Shown piece by piece: positions 29,603-40,360 of a stretch of DNA of 64,000 bases. Numbering within the stretch: position 1 is the stretch's first letter; each line of letters starts with the position of its first letter. The DNA comes from Rapana venosa (taxonomy: Eukaryota > Mollusca > Gastropoda > Neogastropoda > Muricidae). The translations under genes were made by a program, and so were the position numbers. The stretch spans positions 15,880,802-15,944,801 of the forward strand of contig CM054144.1 of NCBI GenBank assembly GCA_028751875.1. The letters run 5' to 3'. The notes beneath the pieces are model-generated. The model had not been told where the DNA came from. It did not search any database and saw only the letters and a program-made list of their open reading frames with translations.

Positions 29603-32097
29603 TGATGGATATTTCTGGAGTCCTTTCCCATCTCTTTGCAGAAGTAGTACCGAGCACTTTGCTAACAAAATGTGGCAATACACATTAATTTAACATCAAA
29701 CATATATAAGACTAGATATAATAACAACGCACGCTAAAGATGTTAAGACATCATGCTACGCATTTCATTCAGGAGAAAGTTGACACACCAAGAGTAGATG
29801 TAAAATGTTACTGGATATCACAGAAACTGTCACTGTGAGTGCTGTTTGTGTGTTGTCTGTCTTCTTGTTACAATATTTTTCCATGTGAAAATGGGTCTCC
29901 TCCCTCCTCTAGGAGAACTTTGCCAGTGTACCATGTTTCTTGTTTTTGTTTTTACATCTGCCTGTTTTTTTTCTTTTTGCCTGTTGAGAGCAGAGATTTA
30001 AATCAGAATTTAACCAGAACAAGTGTCATGTTGCCATGGGCTTTATCATGTGTACTGAAGGTGGGACACATCCTGGAGTTGTGCTAATGAAGGACTAGCA
30101 CTCAGACTACCACTGAAGAATTTATAAAATGATGAAGAAAACCTGGCTTTGGGCCAGATTTATGATATATACATCATTACATAACCTCCTAGTCTGTGAA
30201 GGAGGGAGACAGAGGAGTAGACATGTTAAAACTGTGGATATAACAAAATATCAAGAAAACCCATATACAAGGATCGTAGATTTAATCACACCTTCAACCC
30301 ACATGGAGGTATCTGGTAAATGGCTCTTCAGTGCAAAAGCCCAAATACCACACATGAGTTGAGGAAAGAGTGGAGCATGTACCTTCAGCCACCATGAAGT
30401 TCACAGGGTGATCAGTACAGACATGGAGAGAATGGTGACTCACCACTATTGTAAAATGTGTGAGGGTATACCGCCAGGTAAGATTGCCAAAAATGGAAAG
30501 AACTGTTGGTTTTTTACTTTTTATTTGAAATGAATTGAACAAATTTAAAGTGAGAGTCTGTGTGAGGGGTAAAGTTATAAGTATTATTATTGTTGTTCTG
30601 TTTCGTGATTGTTTTGTCTACTTTAAAGGAGATGTAGTTATATGTGTATTTTCATTTTTATGAAAGAGTGTTTGAGTTGATCTTTCTCATGAAGCTTACA
30701 GTGACAAAGATAAAGACGATGTTTTGGTTGATGTATTACATTTATTATGACAGATTATATTTATTGGGGTATTAAGGGCTCTCTTTGATGAGCATGTGCT
30801 TACTTACTGTATTCTCGTTTTTGTCATACTATCAAGGTTTATTTTTTCTGTCGTTTGTTATTCATTTACATTTTGTAAATGATTACTTCAGTGATTTTGA
30901 GAATGCTTATATTTTGTTAATAGGTGTTGATTCATAAGTTCTGTTGTGTTTTAAAGAAATGGCAGTTGTGTTTCATTCCACTGACAACGTTCCCTCTAGT
31001 AACAAAAGAATGTGATGTACATTTGCCAGTATTTAGTGTACTATTCTATAGTCAGTGTACTATTCTATAGTCAAATCCATTTTTTTAAAACTTTAAAATA
31101 TATACAAACCGTCCATATTGCTTTGAAGCCGCCCATATGCTTTTGCATAACTTTGCATATCATTTCATGTGAATTTTTTTCCTGTTAGTGTCTCATTCAG
31201 AGTTTTATTTATATTTAAAACATGTTTTATTGGTTTAATTATTTATATTTTTGTTCAGATCTCTGTGTATATTTGTAGGTAAACATTCATGTGGTTTTCT
31301 ATTTTTCCCTGCATTTATATGTTGAGTCAGGTAGTAAGATTGTGATATTTATCAGAGAAAAACTTACTTGGAATGTCATGTTATCATTCTCACAAGTAAT
31401 CAACTCCACAGAATCTCTTCAGCTAGTTAAAATCAGAGAGTGAATTTTCCCCCAAAACAGATATTTTCAACTGATACTTGTTGAATATATCTTTTTGATG
31501 TTTTTGAAGCATCTTAAGATATCTTGCGTTGGTTTCACTTTGTGATTATCTCTTGCGGAAAAGACTCAATAATGGAGTTGAGAGCTTATGAGAGTGATAT
31601 AAATATTCTGCAGAAAATATTACTGTGGTGTATATACAGTATTTTCTAGTTGATAAGGTGCGCGTGGCAGAATACGTGCCTTGGATATTCTGAGTATTGG
31701 AAAAAAGAAAAGAAAAAGGGCAGCATCAGAGGGTCATCCATAATTCATGATGTGAATCAGCCTGACCTCTTCCCACCTCCACCATCCCCCTTCCCAGGTG
31801 TAAAAAGGGAAAAATGAAGACACTTGTTTGAAGAAGGCTTCTTCTCTGAAGTCCTGTTGTCCAGCTTTGCTTACAGTTTTCTTTCTTCTGGAAAGTCTGA
31901 CTCTGTGCTGTGACATAGGAATCCGGTTCCTTTGTTGGGATCCTGGAGCCTGTCAGTGTAAATAGCATCCCCACCTTCTAGAAATTCTGTGCTAGGATTT
32001 CCCTCTTTTCTATACTTCTCTTTGGTTTTTTTTTGTTTTTCCTTGTTCCTTCTCTTCTTGTCACACCCTTCTTGTATATTTTCTGCCTTTTTTTCAA

Positions 32098-32272
32098 TTC
32101 TGCTTATTTTCTAGAAAGACTTAAAAGATAACAATTCTCTTTCATGCTGAAGTCGGATGTGCTGGGCCTGACTTGTCAGGTGCATAACGGCAGCGCAACA
32201 CATTTTCACTCATATGACAGACAACAGCAGTTGGTGTCTGAGCGTTTGACTAAGAAGAAGAAGGAATCAGTG
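32098..32272 (+). mobile_element. SINE-like family C, longest copy
   Basis: TCTAGAAAGACTTAAAAGAT, GGATGTGCTGGGCCTGACTT, GCATAACGGCAGCGCAACAC, TTTTCACTCATATGACAGAC and TCTGAGCGTTTGAC, then AAGAAGAAGAA. Lies in the putative NEK1 3' UTR. Confidence 0.75.
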
Positions 32273-32657
32273 TGGGATGGAAGGTGCTGGTGGGGATGGG
32301 TGTTTGTGAGAAAGATAACTTCTTTTTAGGAAGCAGGATATGTTCTTCATGCTGCAACTGTCACTGAGCATTGTTAGATAGAACCATCTGTTTTGCCAAT
32401 TTTTATTTGCATGATAGTTTATGATCTTGTCAGAACATCATTCTCATAGTTGAGTCGATTGTTAGCCGATTTATTAATACTGCATTCTGGCGATTCTGTT
32501 TCTATTTATTGAGTTTGCTCAGTCCAGGTCAGTGATGCATGGTGGGTTTTTTTTTTTTTCTTGTTTGTCTGTCTCGCATAGAGAATTTGGTTCACAAGAA
32601 TTTGAACTGTTGCGCTTCTATGAAATCCTTTTCACTTCTTTGCAATGCACTTGCAGG

Positions 32658-32820
32658 GTGTGTGTGTGTGTGTGTGTAAGGGTGTCTGTGTGTGTGCGTG
32701 TGTGTGTGAATTTGATCTTACAATATAGAATTGTTGTAGTTTTATGAAATTCTTTCCATTTCTTTGCAATTCCCAGTGTGTGTGCGTGCGTGTGTGTGGG
32801 GGGGGTGGGGGGGGGGGGGT
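32658..32820 (+). repeat. (TG)n with internal duplication and G run
   Basis: Two TG tracts (32,658-32,708 and 32,776-32,800) separated by a repeated TTGTAGTTTTATGAAATTCT-like segment, ending in G-rich sequence. Confidence 0.8.
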
Positions 32821-33130
32821 GGCATGCATGTGCACACACTTGCATGATAAAGCAGGTTGTTATTTTTATGTTTTTTTGCACATATCTCTAATTTGTCCAT
32901 GTGAATAATCGCATATCAATATAATGACAGTTACATTCCATTTTGGATCAGGCAGACAGGATTTCCTGCAGACTTTGTGGCAGGCCTATTGGTATTCCAT
33001 CCCAGTGCTTTTATAGTTTTGCTCTACCATGTCCATGGTAGATTTTTGCAGTAATATTGTAAATAATCATTTGGCTTGATGGAATGGTTGAGTTTACTAT
33101 GGTGGCTGAATTGTCCAGCCGCGGTTTTTA

Positions 33131-33136
33131 AATAAA
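33131..33136 (+). promoter_or_regulatory. Candidate polyadenylation signal of NEK1
   Basis: AATAAA, followed about 30 bases later by a GT-rich stretch (TTGTGTTGTTGTTGTTCTG). It is the first AATAAA I located downstream of the stop. Confidence 0.5.
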
Positions 33137-33337
33137 GCCAGTCACCTATGGATGATTGTGTTGTTGTTGTTCTGTGGTGGAAGATGTCTTGAGAGACTGG
33201 ACAGCTGGGTTTTTCTTTTCCTTTTTTTTCTTTTCAGTTGTTTGTTGTTGACACCAGAAAGTAAAAGTCTGGATAAATGTTAGAGGATCGGCTCTATCTC
33301 TTTCATGTTGTTTTCTCCTGTCTTATTTCATCATATG

Positions 33338-33692
33338 CTGTAGCCGAGTGGTTAAGACCGTTTGCTTTCAGTCCCATGGGTCTATGAAGACATGGGTTTA
33401 AATCTCGGTGGCGTCTGGTGAATTATGGGTGGGGATTTTTACGATCTCCCAGGTCAACTCCAAGTGCAGACCTGCTAATGCCGTAATTCCCTTTGTGTAT
33501 ATACACATGCAGAAGATGAAATATGCACATTGAAGATAACGTAATTCACGTCAGTGTTCAATGAATCACGGAAACATGAACATACCCAGCATACATGCTC
33601 AAAGTCGGAACACCACTACCTTTATGGAAGGCAAAAACGGTCACAGATGCAAAATCCATAGGTGAACCTCGTAGCTCTAGGCGAGGAAGGAA
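33338..33692 (+). mobile_element. SINE family D, full-length
   Basis: The head TGTAGCCGAGTGGTTAAGAC (A box) and GGGTTTAAATCTCGG (B box) resembles a Leu/Ser-type tRNA. Body GATCTCCCAGGTCAACTCCA and GTATATACACATGCAGAAGA. Tail AAAATCCATAGGTGAACCTC and GCTCTAGGCGAGGAAGG. About 355 bp. Confidence 0.88.
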
Positions 33693-33898
33693 AAAAAAAG
33701 AGCCTGGTGAGGATGACAATAATGGCGTGTAGATTGGTTTATTTCAAGACTGCAGCACACAGTCTGGCAACGCCCAGGCCCGAGAGATACACACACCTGC
33801 AGTACTGACTGGTTTGGTAGTTTGTGGAAAACTGTCAACATTTTCAGCCTTACAGTGAATGATACTTTTACAGATGTTTTTATTTTTTAACTTTTTAA

Positions 33899-34113
33899 AT
33901 ATTTTATTCTTTTATATCGAGGATAATGGAATAAGCACTTATACGCTTTTTCACCTCCAGTCCCCGTGTGTACGCGGTTTTGTAAATGTGTCATCTGTTC
34001 CCACTGGCACACAATGGCCTACTCGTACGAACAGCGGAACAGATTTAACGTGTGCGCAAGATGTTCTGCGTGCGTTCGCACACGGGGTCTCGGTTTATAG
34101 TCTCATCCGAAGA
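33899..34113 (-). mobile_element. SINE family A, headless copy
   Basis: TATATCGAGGATAATGGAAT to CGGTTTATAGTCTCATCCGA. Same end point as copies at 1,340, 9,836, 12,207 and 19,318. Confidence 0.82.
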
Positions 34114-34149
34114 TTGGTACCACTAGCAACCACGACTGATAGCACTGCG

Positions 34150-34455
34150 TGAATTGTAGAGGGAGCGTGTCACTACAGCAGCGCCATTCACCCCCCCCCC
34201 CCCCTATTTTACGTGTATTTGTTTCTTCTTTTTAAAAAAAAAAGCATGTTCCCCCCACCCCTCCATAACACACTGCTAGGGGCTATTCTCTTGCTTCAGG
34301 TTATTTGCAGTAGAATATATGAAGTGCACATACGGGACATTGCTATTATCGTCTCACCCAAAAGACTGGGACTAGCACACAGACCACCACTCAAGGTGTA
34401 GTGAGTGGGTAGGGGAAAATGTCTTGCACTCGTCAGCTTTCTGGGTGTATGCGTT
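34150..34455 (-). mobile_element. SINE family B copy, left arm of an inverted pair
   Basis: GTGTCACTACAGCAGCGCCA, ATTGCTATTATCGTCTCACC, CAGACCACCACTCAAGGTGT and GTTACCTCTTGATCACCC (head, reverse complement). C run at 34,190-34,205. Confidence 0.65.
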
Positions 34456-34775
34456 ACCTCTTGATCACCCACACGTACACACCAGTGTGTAGGCCTAGGT
34501 ATAGATGCACACACTGAAAAATGCCTTTGAAAAAAAGACAGCAACTCGCATTTTGCGCACGTAAAAGAACCCACAGCAACAAAAGAGTTGTCCCTGGCAA
34601 AATTCTGTAGCAAAAAAGCCACTCAAAGGGAAACAAATACACATGCAGACTGGAAAAGACCAAAAAAAAAAAAAAAGGTGGCGCTGTTCTTGTAGCGACT
34701 CGCTTTCTCCGGGAAGAGCATCCCGAATTTCACGCAGAGAACTCTGCGTGACTTAAAGTGGTAAACAATACACTA
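34456..34775 (+). mobile_element. SINE family B copy, right arm of an inverted pair
   Basis: GCACGTAAAAGAACCCACAG, CAAAATTCTGTAGCAAAAAA, GCCACTCAAAGGGAAACAAA, GGTGGCGCTGTTCTTGTAGC and TTTCACGCAGAGAACTCTGC. The 3' part of the family. Confidence 0.75.
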
Positions 34776-35034
34776 CAATACAATTATAAAAGAAAACATG
34801 AACCATGGCATAATCTGTGATAACGTAAACGTTCGGTTTAATTTAGCAACAACATTTTTTTGGCGTTAATTTAACAACAAAATTTACAGTACACCGTTGA
34901 AACAAAAAGTTTACCCTCTCACAATGAATCTTCTACATGATCACAATTTGACAGAAATTCATTGATATCTGTTAAAACCGAGTCACAGAATCCTCGTAGT
35001 AATCTTCAGGGGTTGTTTGTGTTTAGATCTGCAG

Positions 35035-35068
<34 letters not shown>

Positions 35069-36229
35069 GGTCCCCCTGCCTCAGCTACACTAAAAAAATA
35101 AACGCTACACATAATCAGAATGACAACACTACATAATAAACGTCTTCATTTTTCTATTGATCTTCAAGCCACATCTGTGTCAGGGAGGACAATACATTAT
35201 GTCTTGGTCCCCCCCCCCCCTTCCCACACACACAAAAACCCAACAAAAAACCCAAACCCAAACAAAAACAAAAAACACACCACAAAACAATGACAAGAAC
35301 AACAAGCACCCCCTCCCCCCCCCCCGAACAAACACACACACACACACAAAAGAAAGAAATGACATTCACACAGTGTCAGCAAAAACTATGCCTATGGTTA
35401 TGCCTGTGGGATATAATTATCTCTGGGATAATTCATGAACACAGTATTCAGCTGACTGATAAAAGCCAAATATCAACGAGTCAGCAGAGTAGACATATGG
35501 AGTTCTCTCTGCTGTTGGCTTCTGTTCTACCCACTTATAAGCCGAAGCATGTTAACGTTGATTAATACCTAGGACAGAGAACTCTCTGCTGGTTGAAGTT
35601 CGTCCTGAGCAGTGTGTGGATGGCTGCCTAATTCTTGCTGACCAGCATCTCTCTTATCAATTTGGTGTTCTAAGTGCGTTGTTACTATTGATTCTTTGTT
35701 CTGACCACCTATACAGCCTCTTGTTTTATTAAATGTCAGCAGTCCCAACATCTCCCTGTTGCTCTACAGTCTAGGATTTCTGTGGTATCTACTTTAGGTG
35801 AACTACTGTACTGTTCTTTTTGATTAAAACAGCATTTTGATGAATGATTATACCGAGAACTTGATGCCATTCGTCGTGAGCTAATGCCTGTACTTTTATG
35901 TCTTAATTAATGCTGCTATTAATGTCTGATGATACTGTTTGGTCACAAAATGCATGAGTTTCTTTGACAATGTAATGTTTTGGTTTTTAATCATTGATCA
36001 GCTTTACATTCCAAATTTATACATTTATTCATAATTTAGAGTTCCCACTACCCTCTGTTCCGTTAGATTTTCTATCCTAATATTTCTAGCACTGGCATTT
36101 TTAAAATGTTAACTTTGCAGTTTGTGCAAACCATTAAATAGCACCTTTAAAAGACTTTCGGTCCCCATGTTTTTCGTCAATAATTTGAAAGTGTATTTGC
36201 TGGGCACAGCTCTTCTCACTGGGTTGATG
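34776..36229. other. Intergenic DNA between NEK1 and Xlox
   Basis: (TG)n at 35,038-35,066; C runs at 35,209-35,220 and 35,311-35,325; AC-rich stretch 35,330-35,350. Otherwise unique AT-rich DNA with no supported gene. Confidence 0.6.
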
Positions 36230-36235
36230 TTTATT
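36230..36235 (-). promoter_or_regulatory. Candidate polyadenylation signal of Xlox
   Basis: TTTATT on the plus strand, AATAAA on the minus strand, about 1.38 kb after the Xlox stop. It is the nearest canonical signal I found. Unsupported by transcript data. Confidence 0.35.
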
Positions 36236-37611
36236 CACTCCAAGATGATTTAGACACACTTGCACACCAAACATATTAGGAAAAAATAAATACCCCGCCC
36301 CCCCTCTAAAAAACCCCTAAACAGTGGGAAAAAAAATCAGGAAAGAGCCTAGTGCTGAATGCTATTTGATTTCAGCAACAGAAACAAACAACCTATTGCT
36401 GAGAATGTGTCCGGTACATATCGAATGTCATCACATTCTGTTCTTTTTTACTGTTCCCTTGTTCTTGTGTAATATTCGCAGCATAATACAATCAAACAAT
36501 ACACGGTGGACTGAGACAAGATCTAAACAAAAGCATGTCACATAATCATACGCAAACCAATAAGTCTATGCGAATTATTTTTAAGCCCTCAACTTCTATA
36601 TGCCAGCTTCATAACTTTTTTTCTGATTGATTTTTTCCCATGGTAATGAGTTAAAGAACCTCCCCCACCACCGCCTCCAAAATACTGGACTCATCACATT
36701 CATTACACAACTCTTTCACCATCACATTTTCTTTCTGCTCACTAAAGTCAAGTAGCAGCCAGCTCCTATACAATAAGTATGAAGTATGAAAGTCCATTAC
36801 CTAGTTTGGAAGCTGGCATCAAGGAACCACAACTTCCATGATACTTTAGTGCTGTTTATACGTTTCATTATTTCCAAGGTAATAACCCACGTGATCGTGT
36901 ACAGGACACAACGGCTCGGTGGTATGAACGCAAGACTCGTAGCCTCAAGGGAACGGGTTTGACCACAAGTTTGTGCACAGCCATTTCACTGAAAGAATTC
37001 AGTTGTCCAAGATTTCATTTTTCTAGTTGAATCTCCCTCAATTCCCATGCAATCCCATGGAGAAGACTGAAGAATGAGATCCTGTGAGCTAGTGTACTTG
37101 TGTGTACATCAAAAGCCCTATCCATACTTCTGGGAAGACTGTGTAGTCTGACAGGTAAACTGTTTGGTAGCACAGACAGCTTGATGTTACCCAGTATGCA
37201 CCCGAGGACTGACCATCACACTATTTCAGCCAGCAAGAGAGCTACCAGTCAAGTGGTCAGTGTGTGGTAGCTGACACACCAGTATAAAAACATCCTGTTC
37301 TCTGTGACACTTTCCTGGGAAAAAACAGAAAAGGAACACGAGCACAATCAAATGGTACTATGTTCTGGAATAGTTTCCAAATTCTCTTAAAGTTTCTATA
37401 CAAAATACATCATTTTTTAAACTAGACTATAATTATTCTCCAGTTTTGTGTGTGTGTGGAGAGTTCTGCTGTTGCACATGAAACACACCGAAAGAACGAA
37501 TGGTAGGCCTACGTCCACGCCACCGCAGTACCATGCAGAGCATGCAGGCTGCTCCTGGAGGCCCCAGCGTCGACAATCCTCTAGAATCCAGCAGACTGAG
37601 GACAGAGACGA
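36236..37611 (-). other. Xlox: Putative Xlox 3' UTR
   Basis: Lies between the Xlox stop and the nearest AATAAA. No reading frame of interest. A tRNA-like SINE head fragment (GGCTCGGTGGTATGAACGCA) is at about 36,912-36,931. Confidence 0.4.
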
Positions 37612-38108
37612 TCAGGAAGGCTGAAGTCGCTTGAAGTCTCTTTTGAAATCTCCCTCCTTGTCTCTCTTCTGAAAGTCATCCAGCAGATTGACACGCTTAA
37701 CGTCATCGTTTTCTGTGTTTTCCAAGTCCCTGTTAAACGTTTCCGCTTTGATAGTGGTTGTGGGGGTGGTGGTGGAAGGGCTGTCGAAAGGGCCGCCACT
37801 CTCGTCACCACTGCCTTTTTTTGGAGTGGCGGGACTTGGTGGCGGGGAGGATGAAGAGGAGGTGGTGGACGTGGCCGGTAGAGGGCGGGGTCTTCGCTTG
37901 GCCTCGTCCTTCTTCCACTTCATGCGTCTGTTCTGGAACCAGATCTTGATGTGGCGCTCCGTCAGGTTCAACATGGCGGCCAGCTCGATGCGGCGCGGCC
38001 TGGAGATGTACTTGTTGAAGTGGAACTCTTTCTCCAGCTCCAGCAGCTGGCCCCGGGTGTAGGCCGTGCGCGTGCGTTTGTTCTCGTCCTCCAGGGAGAA
38101 CTGGGCCC
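37612..38108 (-). CDS. Xlox: Xlox/Pdx1-type ParaHox protein, last exon
   Basis: Homeodomain transcription factor of the ParaHox class. Xlox/Pdx genes pattern the midgut and its endocrine derivatives in bilaterians (family knowledge). The exon starts at acceptor CTTGCAG (38,115-38,109) with two bases completing a Gly-type codon, then AQFSLEDE and a complete 60-residue homeodomain, [20 protein letters not shown] through [10 protein letters not shown]. His at homeodomain position 44 (TERHIKIWF) is diagnostic of Xlox/Pdx; Hox Antp-class proteins have Gln there. Trp48, Gln50, Asn51 and the basic RRMKWKK end are intact. The tail of about 96 residues is Ser/Pro-rich, then Thr-rich, then charged, and stops at 37,612-37,614. 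The hexapeptide exon, normally just upstream, was not found on the minus strand up to 64,000. Confidence 0.95.
37903..38082 (-). other. Xlox: Homeodomain of Xlox
   Basis: Sixty codons. Helix 1 is [14 protein letters not shown], helix 2 is [11 protein letters not shown] and recognition helix 3 is [18 protein letters not shown]. Only a few residues differ from vertebrate PDX1, for example Gly for Ala at position 11, His for Leu at 21 and Ile for Val at 32. Confidence 0.97.
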
Positions 38109-38691
38109 CTGCAAGCACACAGAGCACAAAGTCTTAGGAATATAATGTACATTTTGATTCAGTTCAGTGTTGTTTATGAACCAGCTGACTAGAAAAGCCA
38201 AGACCTTGATGACAGTTGAAGCTCTTCGAAACACTAGATATATTACTGTAACAGCCCACTGACTTACTAAGGTTCCTAGCCCTGGTCAACAGCTTTGATG
38301 TAAGCTCAGTAACAAGGTTTACATTTAGATGTTGTAATGTTTGGTAATGTTGAGATTGTCTTCAGCAATGTCACACTTGTAGAATAACCAGCACTCTCCT
38401 TTAAAGGAGAGAAAAATTCTTTGAAGTCGGAATATGGATGCTTACACAGAGAGGTACTTGAACAGAACCATACACGCAAACTCATCCAGTATATACTACA
38501 AAGTGATTCCTAGATACATTGAGTGAGTCAGGGCGCTTATCCTGGTTGACCCTGGGGTGTTAAGCATGGATACATGCAACAACATTAAAATAGGTTCTGC
38601 TGCCCATCTTGCCTGTTGGCATACAAAACAGCCATGAAAGTACTCCATTCCTGTCTGTTCAGGCCAGCCTCTGTATAGTATGTTCTCTGGT
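38109..38691. other. Xlox intron, region next to the homeobox exon
   Basis: The acceptor (CTTGCAG on the minus strand) is at 38,109-38,115 with a moderate pyrimidine tract upstream. The rest is unique-looking DNA. Confidence 0.6.
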
Positions 38692-38970
38692 GGGCACAGG
38701 ATAGCTCAGTGATCACAGCACTCAATCCGATCAAAGTATAAGTGTTGAGCATGGTTGCCTGGCGGATTGAGTGACCGTTCGTGTGCTTTGGCTGCAGTCT
38801 AGTCCCCCCAGTTCACCCACTTGTCAATGGGTACTTGCTCTCTTTAGGGTCAGGGAAGGTAAGGCAGCGAGGATGCTGGCATACTAGAGAAGCTGAGATC
38901 TCTGACACCTCGCTCCCCAACGACTGCATCGGTTATGGAAACATCTTTACCTTTTGCACTTGTATGGTAA
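38692..38970 (+). mobile_element. SINE family G copy, plus strand
   Basis: Head GGATAGCTCAGTGATCACAG (A box) and GCATGGTTGCC, body TGCTTTGGCTGCAGTCTAGT, CAGTTCACCCACTTGTCAAT and GGAAGGTAAGGCAGCGAGGA, tail CTGAGATCTCTGACACCTCG and GACTGCATCGGTTATGGAAA. About 280 bp. Confidence 0.8.
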
Positions 38971-39049
38971 CCCATGCTTGCTTGAGAACTTTTAGGCCAC
39001 CAAGTTCAATAAAAATTGACCAGACAGAATTAAAACTGGAAATCAATAA

Positions 39050-39235
39050 TGTAAAGGTAAAGGTGCTCCTATAACCTTTGGTGGTCGTTGGGGAGCGAGG
39101 TATCAGATACCTCAGCTTCTCTATGGGCCAGCATCTTGAGGGCGGCGTCCATTTCCTCTCCATCGCTGCTTTACCTTCCCTATTCCTAAAGAAGGCAGTT
39201 ACCCATTTACAGCTGGGTAAACTGGGGTACTGTAA
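39050..39235 (-). mobile_element. SINE family G copy, truncated
   Basis: GTAAAGGTGCTCCTATAACC, GTCGTTGGGGAGCGAGGTAT, CTTCTCTATGGGCCAGCATC and CTGCTTTACCTTCCCTATTC. It ends at CCATTTACAGCTGGGTAAAC and is followed at once by the next copy. Confidence 0.8.
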
Positions 39236-39530
39236 AAGTGAAGGCAAAGGTGTCCCATAACCTATGTGGTCGTAGGGGAGTGAGGCATCAGAGACCTCAG
39301 CTTCTCTAGGGGCCAGCATATTGAAGGTGGCACCCATCTCCTCTCCCTCGCTGCTTTACCTTCCCTGACTCTAAAAAAGCAGGAATCCATTTACAGCTGG
39401 GTGAACTGGGGGAATGTACTGAAGCCAAGGCACGCAAAAGGTCACCCATCCAAGTGGTAACCACACTCGATGCTGCTTAACCTTAGCTTGGGGAAAGCGA
39501 GTGCTCCGACCACTGAGCTATCTCGTAGAG
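39236..39530 (-). mobile_element. SINE family G copy, full-length
   Basis: Same blocks as the previous copy, and it continues into the head (CCACTGAGCTATCTCG at 39,510-39,525). Tandem with the truncated copy and opposed to the plus-strand copy. Confidence 0.82.
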
Positions 39531-40328
39531 GGACTGTAGGAAGTGAAAGAAAAACCCCAACTGTTCTCAAAAGATTTAACATTCAACAACCTGCTACGGG
39601 AAAGTGCAAATAAAAACAAAACTCAGAAATCATTTCTTTGAAGAAAATAGCCATCAACAGACCACACACTAAGAAAACAACTACAGAATTACAATCCGCT
39701 TTTAATCCCAACATTAAGCTAGCCACATTACGTCTTCGGATATGATGTCCAAAGACGATACCAGTGTACATGTCATCTATGCCAACAAGCAGGCCATGGT
39801 GTCTTCTTCAAATGATCACAATGCGAGTTAAGGCGCGTGCAAGACTGTTCATGCACGCGTTCACGCACTAGAGTTCGAGATCAAGCATCAGACGCTCTGC
39901 TAACTCGTCACAGAACTAACCCCCCAACAACCCCAACTAAACAACAACAACAGCAATAACAACACTTATATCCAGGCAGCCGGGAATCGAACTCGCAGTC
40001 AGTCCCCCGACGCTCCACCACCTGAGTTTGTCAAAGAGAATCGGGTTTCTAGGGTCAGAGTTAAAAGTATGGGCACGTGTCGGGGTCAGGGGGGTCACCA
40101 TATGGGAGCGGGGCGCTGTCAGCCCTCCCCATTGTCCACTCCGCCACGACGGGTGCCCTGCCAGCTTTTCCCTTTGTACCCGGGGTGGGGCCTGTGCCTT
40201 CAGGGTGTCAGGCGGCTGACAGCGGGTGAGAAGATTCCCCTGCTTTATCTTGTCCCGCCAAGTCCTCCAGGAAGGCGAGAAAGGTACGATAAGGTGGAGG
40301 GAGAGATTGGGGTAGGGGAGAAAGGGGT

Positions 40329-40360
<32 letters not shown>

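Larger units (their letters stand above)
28593..33155 (+). other. NEK1: Putative NEK1 3' UTR
   Basis: I saw no coding exon in this stretch. It is AT-rich and contains a 23-bp x3 tandem repeat (29,519-29,602), a diverged SINE (29,880-30,120), a second SINE (32,098-32,272), (TG)n/G-run tracts (32,658-32,820) and several short incidental reading frames. The first canonical AATAAA I found after the stop is at 33,131. The length of about 4.5 kb is an inference. Confidence 0.5.

Noticed and set aside
33338..33420. Possible tRNA gene (TAGCCGAGTGGTTAAG...GGGTTTAAATCTCGG)
   Set aside because: It is the head of a SINE with a family-specific body and tail, and further copies at 26,701 and 12,208. Acceptor-stem pairing was not seen.
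37688..38152. Other frames across the homeobox exon
   Set aside because: Shadows of the Xlox homeodomain exon.
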